DNA of 64,000 bases from Sorex araneus (taxonomy: Eukaryota > Chordata > Mammalia > Eulipotyphla > Soricidae): assembly GCF_027595985.1 (NCBI RefSeq), contig NC_073308.1:16026511-16090510 (forward strand), written 5' to 3'. Numbering within the stretch: the stretch's first letter is position 1; each line of letters opens with the position of its first letter. The notes below the pieces were generated by a model. That model did not search any database. It was given only the letters and a program-made list of their open reading frames with translations, and was not told where the DNA came from. Shown here in pieces: positions 10,560-21,227 of this stretch. Both the position numbers and the translations under genes were made by a program.

Positions 10560-12640
10560 GACCTGGTAGTGGAATGCCAAAGCGACTCTGAAACATCTCC
10601 CATCTGTGCTCAGGAGTCCAGAGGCTACTGCTAGTGGTTCTCAGCCAAGCAGACCTTTCTGCTGGTGCTGTTCGGGTGCTGTAGTGCTAGCGACCACTAG
10701 GGCTAGCACCATGATGACCAGGCCCCCCAGCCATGCGAGGTGGCAGGGAGCAAACGCAGGCCTGCTGTGCTCGATCTCTCTTCTGGCTTGCCTTGACTTG
10801 GGAAGGCATTGCTGCACCAAACAGCCACTGAGCACAAACCTTTACAGGATGTCAATTTTTTTTATATCTGAAGAAGTGCAAAACACATACACACCTGAAA
10901 TAAATCTTGTGAATGATGCTTTCGTCAAAATTTTATAAATTCCCTGTGAGAATAAAACTTTTTAAAATTAAATTTCATTTGGGGCTTTTATTTTTTTTCA
11001 TGAAGATAAGTTAAAAATGACAAGACAATCCTTACAAGTGACATTGTCTTCCTTCCAGGACATGGGCTCAGAGTGTGTTCTCCTGGCTGGACGGCCAGGG
11101 CTCAGGGTCCTGCTGGCAGCAGACTCCAGCAGCAGGACCTGGGCACATGCCGCTCTGCAGGTTGGCTCACGTCTTGTGTGCTTACTCTGTTAGCAGCTTC
11201 TTTCCTGAAATTGGGGGAATGTGTTAGAACGCAGCTGAGCCAAAGTGTCGTTGGTTCCATTCCTGTCCCATTGAGCCCATTACATCTTCCCACCAACTAG
11301 AAAGTTCTCCTTAAGACTCGGGTTCCTTTCCCCGCAGCTCCACTTCTCCACCCTCTCTTCTCCATCCGATGCTTTTACTCCAACAATCTTTCCTACTCCT
11401 CTTCGTCTTCCTATTCCCCAAGTCCACAGTCCTCCACATCCTACTCATTTGGAGATGGACGAGTTTACTCTGCCTGCTCTCTAGGCTTCCACTCGCTTGC
11501 CTTGGTGTCCTGTCCACAGGCACACCCAAGTTCCACCATTCCACCCACTTTTCCATGCTGGAAGTAGATGAACTACTTTTTTGAGACAAGACAAGTAAGA
11601 GGAGTAAGACAGTCTCTGCCATCTAACTGTCCCGGGGGCACTTCATGCTTTATTTTCTTAAATCATATGCGTGAGGCTCCCATTCTGGGTATCAGTCAGT
11701 TTTTCCTTTGTGAGGCATGAAAATGGGAGTCTGGAACAGCACAGCTGGAGGTTCTGCAGCAATCGGACGGGCGTGCTAGCATCTGCAGGCTGCTCCTGGG
11801 GCTCAAAGAACCATGGCAAGATTTCAGCAGTCTGACAATTTTGCACCATCTCCTCTGATTATTTTTGACGACTTGAAATGCCCCAAAGGTGGCCCTGGGG
11901 TCAATGGGTTTATGTAGGTTGAAAATGATCAAAAATTACCATTGATCTGTAGCTGTCAATACAAGGCTGCGTGGGGAGATTCCCTGCACAAATGTTTAAA
12001 CTGCACAAAGCAACCGAACTCAGGGCATCTCACAGACTATTGATCTGATGATCCAGCAGCTTCTAGAGCTTCTTCTCTGTCCTTGGGGTGCCAGTTTACT
12101 CTGCCCACTTATGTGGGTCCTGAGGCCATCACTTTCCAGTGCCCGGGAGCAAAGGCAGTGCTGGCTGTGCTCCAGTGGAGAGTGACCAACCAGGATGTGT
12201 GCTGCTTACAGGTGGGAGGGGATCATCTCCGTGCTCACCATCTGCCATGCTGTTGGCATTTCTTCGTTTGAAATCAGAGATGTGCCTGATAAACTGACTA
12301 TAGAACAACGTTCTTTGGAGCCTGAGTTAGCCAGGGAAAATCTATCACAACCGAAATCTGCTTGTTTGTTCTTCAGAGAGAGCATCAGAGAAATCCAGAT
12401 GAGAACAGATCACCTCTTTTGCCAGGACCTCTGGGACGCTGTTTTCTCTTAGCTCTGCCTTGAACAATATGGCCACAACAGTGTGATAAAATTGAAGAAT
12501 GTTCTAAGACTAGAGATCAAACTCCTCTTTTGATGATATGAAAGGCAAGTCTGACCAGCTGTCATGGACCATTGCCTTGAAAGACAGGTCGCTGGGCAGG
12601 GTAAGATAAACAAATGCATTGGTGTTTCTTGATGAGCACC
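10560..12640. other. unassigned unique sequence
   Basis: Nothing recognised. A small palindrome GCTAGCGACC..GGGCTAGC lies near 10687-10708. A CT-rich stretch at 11330-11420 gives chance frames. Confidence 0.4.
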
Positions 12641-12649
12641 AAGGGGCTC

Positions 12650-12810
12650 CTTTTAACTTCCTGAATATTCCAAGGGGCAACAGGTGAAAATTGTATCAAT
12701 GGGTTGGGGGGTCTCCCAGCAGGAGAACAAGAGGCTGGCCAGAATGATAGAGTAGGGACAGGAGAAGGAAACCAGGTCAGCAGGGGGCTACCATCAGGAA
12801 AATGTTGAGA
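12650..12810 (+). mobile_element. hAT-like short element, family shared with 39.3 kb
   Basis: Shares GATATTCCAAGGGG-type sequence (here GAATATTCCAAGGGGCAAC), AGGTGAAAATTG, GGGGGCTACCAT and the end AAAATGTTGAGAC with the element at 39.28-39.46 kb. The left terminus is lost. Confidence 0.5.
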
Positions 12811-13286
12811 CACACCAAATTAGATCAATGACTAACATGTTAACCATTTTAGTACTGACAAGCCCACACAATGCATTTCTTCTAAATTTTTGAGTGCTGG
12901 ATCATTTGAGGACTTTTCCTGGTTCTAAGTCTCATTTTTGAGTTCTCCAAAAGTTAATCAGTTATAGTTGGTTTTTATTTTGCAGAATGCAATTCAGCTG
13001 AATACAAAGATTATCTGTCATATATATCCCAGTACCAACCCCTTGAAGTTCTCTCAATAGTTACCAAAGCTCGAGTTGAGGAAAGGAAGTCTCCCCTTCA
13101 AAAGCATAGGAACATGACTCGAGCCAGCTCTGCTGCAGTCTTGGGGGTGGAAGGATATGAAGATGGCACACACAGACATTCAGAAAGGCAGCATCACAGA
13201 TTATCTCACAGTACAGGAGGGCAGAAACAATGCCCTTTAGTTCAAGATGGCCTGTAGTCAGTGTGGGAATGTGCAGTGACATTCAG
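12811..13286. other. unassigned unique sequence
   Basis: Nothing recognised. Confidence 0.4.
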
Positions 13287-13470
13287 GGATACAGCCTGGG
13301 GGTTGGAGGCCACCTGTGGGATGCTGGTTCAATGCTTGGCATCACTGGCATAGACCTGATGATCCCAAGTACTGCAGGACCCTAGTATGGCCATATCTTC
13401 AGGACCTATTCTTGAGCTCTCTAGCATGATTTGCTGAGTATCATTTGATCACTGCTTGAGAACCCATACT
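13287..13470 (+). mobile_element. very old SINE remnant
   Basis: Head-like GGATACAGCCTGGGGGTTGG and a B-box-like ATGCTGGTTCAATGCTTGGC, followed by a core-like ACTGCAGGACCCTAG. Strongly diverged; the assignment is tentative. Confidence 0.45.
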
Positions 13471-14020
13471 CTCCATCAAGAAGAGGAGGGCTAAGGCAGT
13501 GCGACTACTAACTGCTATGACAGAATGGCCCAAATAGTTCTCCTGACCCCTTTACACATCTGTGTTTACAAGGTTCAGGGGCACAGCTGTGGGGACTCTG
13601 GAGGTGCTGGAGACTCAGACAATTCAGAGTGGGATGAGTGCTGCAAGGGGGCACCAGGGCATACCAGAGGGACACACATGGTGGAAAAGAGAGGAAAGGA
13701 TGCCTACGTGGGAGGGAATAGACCTGGGAAGGAAGTGCAGGACACTGGGGAAGTGGGGAATGGAGCTTGACTGTAGCGCATGGGCTATGGGGACAGAAGG
13801 AGCAGACAGGGAGAAAGTGAGGATAGGGCTAGAGGGGGCTGTGAGTACCAGCATCATTTCTGAACCACACTGGTTAGGAAACACAGAACAGCAGCAGACA
13901 GTAAACAGAAGAACCAGTGGCATGGACGAATGGCATCATCAGAACATGATCTGAGGGAATGATGGGAAGACCTTTCAGTTTGTTCCTCCTGGGGTCTAGG
14001 TCATAGTCAATGGTGACATT
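13471..14020. other. unassigned unique sequence
   Basis: Purine-rich, with overlapping chance frames of up to 130 codons. No recognised domain. Confidence 0.4.
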
Positions 14021-14033
14021 AAATGTGAGCCAG

Positions 14034-14201
14034 GGGCCAGAGTGATAGCACAGCGGGTAGAGCATTTGTCTTGCATGTGGCCAACCTGGACTCGATCCCG
14101 GGCATCCCATATGGTCCCCCAAGCACCTCCAGAAGTAATTCCTGAGTGCAAAGCCAGGAGTAACCCCTGAGCATCGCTGAGTGTGACCCAAAAAGGAAAA
14201 A
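14034..14201 (+). mobile_element. Sorex-type SINE
   Basis: Forward copy: GGGGCCAGAGTGATAGCACA, ACTCGATCCCGGGCATCCC (B box), CATATGGTCCCCCAAG and a short A tail. TSD AAATGTG(A/G)GCCA at 14021-14032 and 14202-14213 with one mismatch. The right repeat is also the start of the next, older SINE. Confidence 0.92.
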
Positions 14202-14207
14202 AAATGT

Positions 14208-14375
14208 GGGCCAGCGAGATAACATGGAGGTTAATATGCTCACCTGCACACACTGACACCTAGTCAGTTACCTGTGGTCCACTAAATGCCACTAGGAGAG
14301 ATCCCTGAGCACAGAGCCAGAAATAAGCCCTGAGCACCAGCAAGGGTGGCCCAACCCTAACCCCACCCCAATAAA
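14208..14375 (+). mobile_element. older SINE, insertion target of its neighbour
   Basis: GGGCCAGCGAGATAACATGG head, AGATCCCTGAGCACAGAGCC core and GAGCACCAGCAAGGGTGGCC end; the tail has become CCCTAACCCCACCCCAATAAA. More diverged than the upstream copy, which landed at its 5' end. Confidence 0.8.
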
Positions 14376-14844
14376 GGAAAGTACAAATGCATATCTTAAC
14401 TTTAATTTGTTTAGTCATTTCTTGATATTATTGTGAGTTTCAGGCTTAAATTGTTCTGCATAGAGTTTTTATACATTAGTGCTGTGTGAACTTGGCTGTC
14501 TTTATTCCCACAAACATCTACATTCTGAGAAGAGAGCAATACCGGTTCAAGGGAAAGACTTTTCTTTCTCTCCTTAGAGGATTTCCTTTTGCCACGGGGG
14601 CTCAGTGCAAAAAGAAGAGTCAATTCACAGACATTTTTCACAGACAAATGGGCCTTTACTGATTTAATCTATAAAGTCAAAGTTAGAGAACTAGCAAAAT
14701 GAATGCTAGGGCCTCCGTTAGCATAGAAAACATAGGGTGAGGGGAAAATGGCTTGGAAACAGCTCTTTTTTCAAAAGAGAGGAGAAAAAAGAAATTAAAT
14801 TTATGAAAATTAAATTTGAAAGTGGCAAACCAATCATTTAAAAA
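14376..14844. other. unassigned sequence
   Basis: Unique and AT-rich towards the right; nothing recognised. Confidence 0.4.
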
Positions 14845-15445
14845 TAATTTTAAAATTTTATTTTCATAAGTTTGTTCACATTAATTGACTCCATTCACTA
14901 TTCCAACACCAATCCCACCACCATCACACCCTCCCACCACCATTATTCCAAATTTTCCCACCGCCACTCAAGCCTGCCTTCCAGGGGCAGATGCTAGATA
15001 ATTTATTTTCTATTGATTAATATGAATATCATGAGAGGTCGAGGCCATGCACTCCTGGAATTCTAAAATTGTAAATGATTGGGGTCCAAAAACATCTCTG
15101 TAGGGAGCTAATCCATTTTGAGATTCATCTGTGAGTCTCTGGATCAATGCACTTATATGGCGCCTGGAGGCAGTTTGTGGGTGTGACAGCCAGGACCCCG
15201 AGGGGCGGGGGGATGGGCCTCCAGCCCTTCCCCATGTCCACCATGTGGCCTGGAGTCTTCAGTTCCTTGTTCGGCATACCTTTTTTTTTTTTTCTGGAAG
15301 TTTGTGGCCCCTGGCCCTTCATTTGGAGTGGGCGGAGAGAGGACACCAGCTCCCTCTGAGGTACTCCAATGAAATTGGCTCTGCATGGGGTTTGGAGAAA
15401 TCTCTGTTGAGCCGCTGTCTTCCGGGATTCGCTGCTGAGTTTGAC
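14845..15445 (-). mobile_element. probable L1-tailed composite element
   Basis: The left side starts with an A/T-rich tail, then CCATTCACTATTCCAACACC and repeated CCACCACC, the complement of a G-rich retroelement 3'UTR. A GC-rich body (ATGGCGCCTGGAGGCAG, GACCCCGAGGGGCGGGG) follows to about 15430, interrupted by a T run at 15280-15292. The layout (L1-like tail, unrelated GC-rich head) matches the composites at 22.3 and 30.0 kb, but I saw no clean TSD. Confidence 0.45.
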
Positions 15446-15941
15446 TAAATATTAAAAAGTGGTACTCTGATCTATCAAAATTAACCATGTGCAGGCATTG
15501 AGGCACTGCAAACTTCAAGCTGGAGACATGTTTCATGGAGATCACAGGAAAACAACAGGGACACAGATGAAAAGAAAGAATTTATGGAAAATTATTTAAA
15601 TTAAGAAGGGTATAAGTAGTATTTGGGTTTAGGTGGGAAGGTGGGGAAAGAGCTATTCTTGATTTAAGGAGAAAATGGAAAGAAGATTCTGGAAGAACTT
15701 CCACTTAAACATGAGAGCAGAAGTCATCCCCATCATTATTGCTTCCAGGATGAACTGAGCGTGTCTGAGGATGTGAGCGGAAGAGAGAGGGCATGTGGCT
15801 ACGGGCCAGAGATGGGCAGAAGTCACATGGTATCAGTCCTGTAGGCCAAGAAAAGAGTCTGGAAAGCCCCATGGTCCAGTTGTGATGTGATGAGAATGAA
15901 AAAGGACACACAGTCTCTCCCCATGTAGATGGAAATTTTGC
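15446..15941. other. unassigned unique sequence
   Basis: Nothing recognised. Confidence 0.4.
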
Positions 15942-16111
15942 TTATTTGTTTTTGAGCCCTACTCAGTGGTGCTCAGGGTTTATTCTGGGCTCTGTGATGA
16001 GATCACTCCCCAAAGGGCCCAGGGGACCATATAGGGTGTCTGTGATCAGACCCCGTTTAGCTATGCACAAGGTAAGTGCCCGACCTGCTGTATGTCCAAT
16101 CTCTCTAGCCC
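15942..16111 (-). mobile_element. diverged SINE
   Basis: Reverse copy: GGTGCTCAGGGTTTATTC, AGGGGACCATATAGGGTG, GATCAGACCCCG (decayed B box), ending AATCTCTCTAGCCC. Confidence 0.8.
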
Positions 16112-16544
16112 TAGATGGAAATATTTCTTATCTGGAAGGTCAGCTGGAAAGATTTCTGGGACCCTGAGAGATTCATGCATTTGACTTGGAATAGCAGACC
16201 CCTCTCATCAGCACCTTCTCAGGGTTCACTCAATTTCACAGACTCAAAGGCATCAGTACTATTCTTCTTCTCTCTTTACCTATGAGGGACAAAGCAATGC
16301 AAAGGGGATTCACAAACATTTCTGGTCCTCAGTGAATGCTTGTGTACCCAAACCCATCCTCTACTGAGAACTGACTGAGGGAAACACACCAACCTTACAT
16401 TTTACAATGATTGTCATTTGACTTGAGGAAAACATGTGCATAAGCCCAGCAGTGGGCTCCTTCTGAGGGATGGTGGAGACTCTTGTACTGAGGTTGCTAA
16501 CAAAAGAGCTTACTGGAATGGTGCTTTTTGACTAAGTCTTATAA

Positions 16545-16607
16545 TTTTAGTAGTAGAGCCTCACATGTTTAAGGCTCTGACTTTGATCCCAGCGCTGTTA
16601 AAAAAAA
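16545..16607 (+). mobile_element. short tRNA-like SINE head remnant
   Basis: GTAGTAGAGCCTCACATG and CTTTGATCCCAGCGCTG (B box) followed directly by an A run. No core. Similar in kind to the head-only inserts at 834 and 55335. Confidence 0.5.
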
Positions 16608-16879
16608 ACTTATTACCCCTAATCATTCCATTCTACTTTGGAAGAGTTTGGATGATTGATGACCCCAGGAATACAAAAAGTTGTCTCTTCAGAGGAACAT
16701 GATCCTCTTAGTTTGCCTAGAAGTTAGGATAGGCTATTATGGCTGAAACCAAGGACACTGGTAGAGATATTGCTGAGGTAATGGCTAGTACATTTCTGTA
16801 GTTGCCCCTTATCAAGCTCCATAGGGTGAACTGGCCCATCAGAACTCTGGGATTGAGTGTTGGAGCTCATGTAAGCAGC

Positions 16880-17420
16880 TGTGACATGTTACTGAGTTGT
16901 GTTGAAAACATTTTAATATAACAGGATTTAAATTTCCCCTCTTTGTTGGATTTTCCAGTTAATATTGGAATTAAATTAAAGCATTAAGTCAACGAGCTTA
17001 GAGCAAAGCAAATTATGTCAGGTTCAGCACTGAGGGCTTCGTTATGGAATATCTATTGACTCAAGCTTATTAACTTGTAAATCCTTGAGTTTTAGATGAT
17101 GATCTATTGATTATCTGCTTTTATTTGCGTTTTAAATGAATAAACAAGAAGAAATGATCATGAGTTAGTTATTGCACCTTAAAAGAAAACACAGGTTGGA
17201 TAAGAATACTTAATCAAAATTCAAAAGAACTTTTAAAAAAAGTGTTTGAGGGCTAGACATTGCTGTTCTTATTATCATGAAAACAAATTAAAGACTGTTC
17301 TCACTTTTGCATCATTTAGTCGATTTGGGCAAGACCAGGAAAAATGTTCTTGCTGAGGAGAGAAAGTGTGCAGTGACCCAGGCACTTAAATGCATTATTA
17401 ACATCATTCCACCACCTATT
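16880..17420. other. candidate conserved non-coding block
   Basis: Repeat-free and AT-rich, with ATTAATTA-like content and mixed TTAAAT/AATTAAA motifs. The look suggests an enhancer; conservation was not tested. Confidence 0.25.
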
Positions 17421-17552
17421 ATTTTGCTTGTCTTGTTTTAGCGAAAAGGGAAACAGGACCTCACCTATGCAAGAGGAGAATTCTCTGAGAAGTCCTACAA
17501 CTAATAACGATGGCAGTACAAGACAGTTTCTGAGCCCGTGTGCTCAGAAACT

Positions 17553-17640
17553 TGGAGTGAGAACCTCAGTGCAAGTCGTGACTTAGCCACTCATATGGGG
17601 AACGTGAGTAGTTTCTGCTTTGCCCGAGTCTTGACTTGAA
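17553..17640 (+). mobile_element. MIR remnant
   Basis: GTGACTTAGCCACTCAT followed by GAACGTGAGTAG resembles the MIR core (tgacttagccactta...). Diverged. Confidence 0.45.
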
Positions 17641-17884
17641 ACCATTATCTCTTTCTCCTGGTCTTTGTTAGGGTTGAAGCAGATGTAAGTGGTCAAAGTG
17701 CCTTGGCACATTATCAGTGCGGGAAGGAAAAGAGCCCCAAATCTGGTCCTTGCTAACAGAGGCAGTGAGGGAAACATGGAGCCTCTAGATTGCAAAGGGT
17801 GATTGTTCAAATATGATTTTGTGCTTGGCTTGAAGCTCTCGGCAGAGTTCTGAGATTGGTTTGTAGTTTGAAGGTCAAATCTGT

Positions 17885-17945
17885 AGGCAAATATTTATTT
17901 AGCATCCACTTTTGATTTTTACAGTATGGTGCCAGGGACTAAAGG
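17885..17945 (+). mobile_element. L2 3'-end remnant
   Basis: AAATATTTATTTAGCATC and GGTGCCAGGGACTAAAGG match the familiar L2 end (atatttattgagcacc...gtgccaggcactg). Confidence 0.55.
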
Positions 17946-18331
17946 GAGTGGAAAAGAAGGAGCCAGCCTGGGTTTCAGAAAATAGCAACTGTGAGGGATG
18001 AAAGAGGTCCTACTTCTGGACTCACAGTGAAACACTTGGGGGGCCTCCCGAGATCCCATCCTTCACTTACATAGAAAAACTGGGCTTCAGGGCTATATAA
18101 GAAGGGTTTTAGACCCACATGGCAGGAGAACTGCAGTTGGGGCTCGATGCAAGAGTCAAACGAGGGAGCTTCCAATTCAGAACTTCCAATCTTTCCTAGC
18201 ACCAGAGGGTTTCTGGTTGATCTGACCTCCCGTCTGCTGAAGGACTCCCTGGAGGCACCTTTTCAAACACAGGAAGAACTAAAGGCCAATATGTTAGAGC
18301 TAGATTTACCTTTCCTGAGCCATGGGCTTGG

Positions 18332-18468
18332 GCTAATTTAGAACGTTGTTGTTTCAGTACAAATTAACTACCTGGTTCAGCTACTTTAGGACTAATTTAG
18401 AACATTTGGACTAATTTAGAACGTTGTTGTTTCAGTAGAAATAAACAGGCTGGTTCAGTTACTTTAGG
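18332..18468. repeat. 79-bp period tandem duplication
   Basis: CTAATTTAGAACGTTGTTG begins at 18332 and again at 18411, each followed by a TTTCAGTA..CTGGTTCAG..ACTTTAGG unit. A partial third start (CTAATTTAGAACATTT) lies at 18392. Confidence 0.85.
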
Positions 18469-18709
18469 CCAATAAGAAGATGGACAGACCAAAACAATAT
18501 CAGAACAGTGTTTAGGGCTGAGAGAAAACATGGGTGTTCTACTTAAGTGGGAGAATGGAGAGAAGATGCTCATGAATGAGAGGTAAACTGAATCCTGCAC
18601 TTCCTTTTACCTGACCATCCTGACAGTCTAATGGACGGTCACTGAAAATTGAGGAGAGCAAGAATCACCAAGAATTCAGAATCTTCTGGAATACTCTGAT
18701 TGATCACCA

Positions 18710-18751
18710 ATCGATTCTTGGCCTTTTGGCTAAGATCAAGTGTAGTATCTA
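18710..18751 (+). pseudogene. RNU2: 3'-truncated U2 snRNA retropseudogene
   Basis: TCGATTCTTGGCCTTTTGGC and the following TAAGATCAAGTGTAGTATCT reproduce the first 40 or so nucleotides of U2 snRNA, including the branch-site-pairing GTAGTA, with two visible substitutions near the 5' end. The copy stops there and has no A tail. Perfect 11-bp direct repeats ATTGATCACCA lie at 18699-18709 and 18752-18762. This is a processed pseudogene, not a functional gene. Confidence 0.92.
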
Positions 18752-18914
18752 ATTGATCACCAGTTATATAGTCCAACTTGTGAGAAGGGAAAAGAAGGAA
18801 AATCACAAATACAGGCTTTGTGATGCGGTGGCCTATTAAAGAACCAGTCTCCAAATTCTGCTGTAATTCTGTGTTTGTGTCTCTCTCTACCTACCTATAA
18901 TTTATCAACATTCT

Positions 18915-19115
18915 TTTCTTTTTTGGGGGGAGGGGATCTCCCAATCAGAGGGCCTGGACCCTCCTGGCGGTTCTCAGCTTGGATCAACTCTATTGATCTT
19001 AAACGAGTACCTGGGCCACCCAGTGATGCTCAGGATGCCAGGTGGTGCCAAAGACTGGCTGTACTGTGGTTGGATGCACGCAAGGCATATGCCTTAACCC
19101 CTACAACCCAGTCCT
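18915..19115 (-). mobile_element. old SINE remnant
   Basis: Weak reverse similarity: CCACCCAGTGATGCTCAGG, CCAGGTGGTGCC, GGTTGGATGCACGCAAGGC, ending in ACAACCCAGTCC. Confidence 0.5.
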
Positions 19116-20050
19116 CATTCTTCTCTTCTTTAGGTCCTCAATTGTATATATGATGTCTTGGATGGTTACAATGAATTTAGTGACTCTGGAAGCCCCAGAT
19201 GAGATTATAAAAAGACTAGAGACTTAGGCACATTATTAGGCACCTGTGGGCTTGCAGGCTAGGAGAACTCTGCCTCCTCTGTCATGCGTGAGCCCTATTC
19301 TGGTTTACCTGAGACCCAAATGTGGTAGAAGACTAAATCTGAAAAGTGAAGGATGACTGAGCTCAGCGGGACACTGGCACTCCAGGAAGACACAAACATG
19401 GGCCCATGACCCTGTAAAGACACAGTCTCCTAACACTGTCTCTATCACTGTGTTTTCGGTGTGTCTGTGTGTCACCAGTGTGTGAGGTCAGAGACCCAGG
19501 AACAGCACTAGGAATTGGGAAAATGTATTCTACCACACCCAAGAACCCTGCGTCATATCCCCAGAGGCTGAAGCACTTATCTGTTAAAGGGATGGTAGCG
19601 GTCAAGTCTGACCTCTCAGACTTGGGCTGAGGATCAGTCCTCATTCTGAGGAGTCCTGGGAATTAGCAGGAATCCAGGGATCAAACCTCGACCCGAGAAG
19701 CCCAGATATCCCAATCAGGAACCGGGATTCCTCTAGTTAGCTGCGTGGCCTGTCCCCTTCCTCTTCAATTCCCTGCTTCAGCATCAGCTCCTCTCCTTGG
19801 TTCAGCTACCTAACATTCGCCAGCACTCCACCGGCCCCTCCTACTGCCAACCCTGGCTGCAGGGATAATCCTCTGACAGTAACCTAGCATCCAGGACGTT
19901 TCTCTTCACTCCCTTTCTTTCAAGATAAACACACCTTTACTTACCTACACTGCCTAATTTCACCACAGAATAAATAAAAGCTTTGAGAAGGAAGGATTTT
20001 TTCTGGTTAATTCATTGCCTTCTACTCAGCTGAACTGTATGAGAGCTTGT
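19116..20050. other. unassigned unique sequence
   Basis: No exon or repeat recognised. Confidence 0.4.
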
Positions 20051-20051
20051 T

Positions 20052-20130
20052 AAATGAAGGAATGAATGACTGAATGAGTGAACATAAGAATGAGTGAATA
20101 ATGAGAAAATGGATAGATGAAAGACTGAAG
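20052..20130 (+). repeat. degenerate (GAAT)n repeat
   Basis: AATGAAGGAATGAATGACTG and further GAATGAGTGAA units. Confidence 0.7.
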
Positions 20131-20439
20131 TTCTGAATCAGTTCCGAGAAAGGGGAAGATGGGAGTTTTACAAACTGGAAGACAGAGAATATTTATATCG
20201 TTTATATATAGACATACTTTTAGTATATAGTGATAATTATAATTTATGCTAAGTAGGCTTGTACAGGATATTATATAGTTTTATGGTACTACCTTGGGAA
20301 TCAAGGGTGACTTTTAGGATTTCTGAAAGAATTAAACACCATAGTTCAAATATGATACTAGCAATTCATTCACAGAGTGTAGGATAACATTGTGTTTGTC
20401 CTTTCAGCCTAGGCACTGGGAACTTAGTTTACCTTAAAG

Positions 20440-20842
20440 CAATGTCCTTTCTGTATGGACACAAAAAGACAGTTAATATTATGCTTTGTAACTTGGGAGC
20501 TGATTGACTCCAATAACATTTACTCCTGGGCATCTGCTTTCTCAACTTAGTTGCTCTTAGTTTCTAGCACCCCCAAAGCAGGGTCCTGATGAGGGATAGA
20601 ATGGACCCAGGGCAAGCTGTGAGCTACCCTGACATCGAAATGGGCCAGGCCAAAGTGCCACAATACTCAACTATAAGTTGAGAACATGCTCATAGACAAA
20701 TGCTGTCATGATCCAAAAGTAATGATGAGACTAGGACCCTGCTGGGGTTAGGAAGACTAATCTGACGTTAGTAACTCTTAATGTCATGCAGCTTTGTAAC
20801 TGCATCTCATGGTGAGTCAATAAAGAAGATAAAAAAAAAAGG
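20440..20842 (+). mobile_element. ERV LTR-like fragment, same family as 60-61 kb
   Basis: Collinear similarity with the complement of 60660-60985: CAATGTCCTTTCTGTATGG, AGACAGTTAATATTATGCTT, AGCAGGGTCCTGATGAGGGA, GAAATGGGCCAGGCCAAAG, GACCCTGCTGGGGTTAGGAA. It ends near GTCAATAAAGAAGAT and an A run. Assignment as LTR rests on the fuller copy at 60 kb. Confidence 0.6.
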
Positions 20843-21227
20843 AACTCACTTAGCCCGTGGACTTCTAATGAACTAAGTCCAGTAATAGACTTTTGAAAAA
20901 TAAATTCTTAAAGGTAACTTATTTTTTTTAAACATCTACATCCCTTTGACTAATTTCCTAGGGGAAGTGCTCTCTTTTAGATACAAATGGTACCAGCGGT
21001 CATTGCCTAGATGGCACATTGAAGAACCAAGTAAAAGACAAAAATCCCTGTGAAATGTGCATGTCACAAAATTAGACTAAATTTCAATTTTGCACGTGGG
21101 CTATTTTAACCAGTTATACCGTGACATTCATTCTGTTACATCGTTTGACTTTTTCTCAGGTTAAATTATTTGATTTAAACTTTATCTTAAACTTTAAGAC
21201 TGGAGTGAAGAAGACCAATGCAAATAT

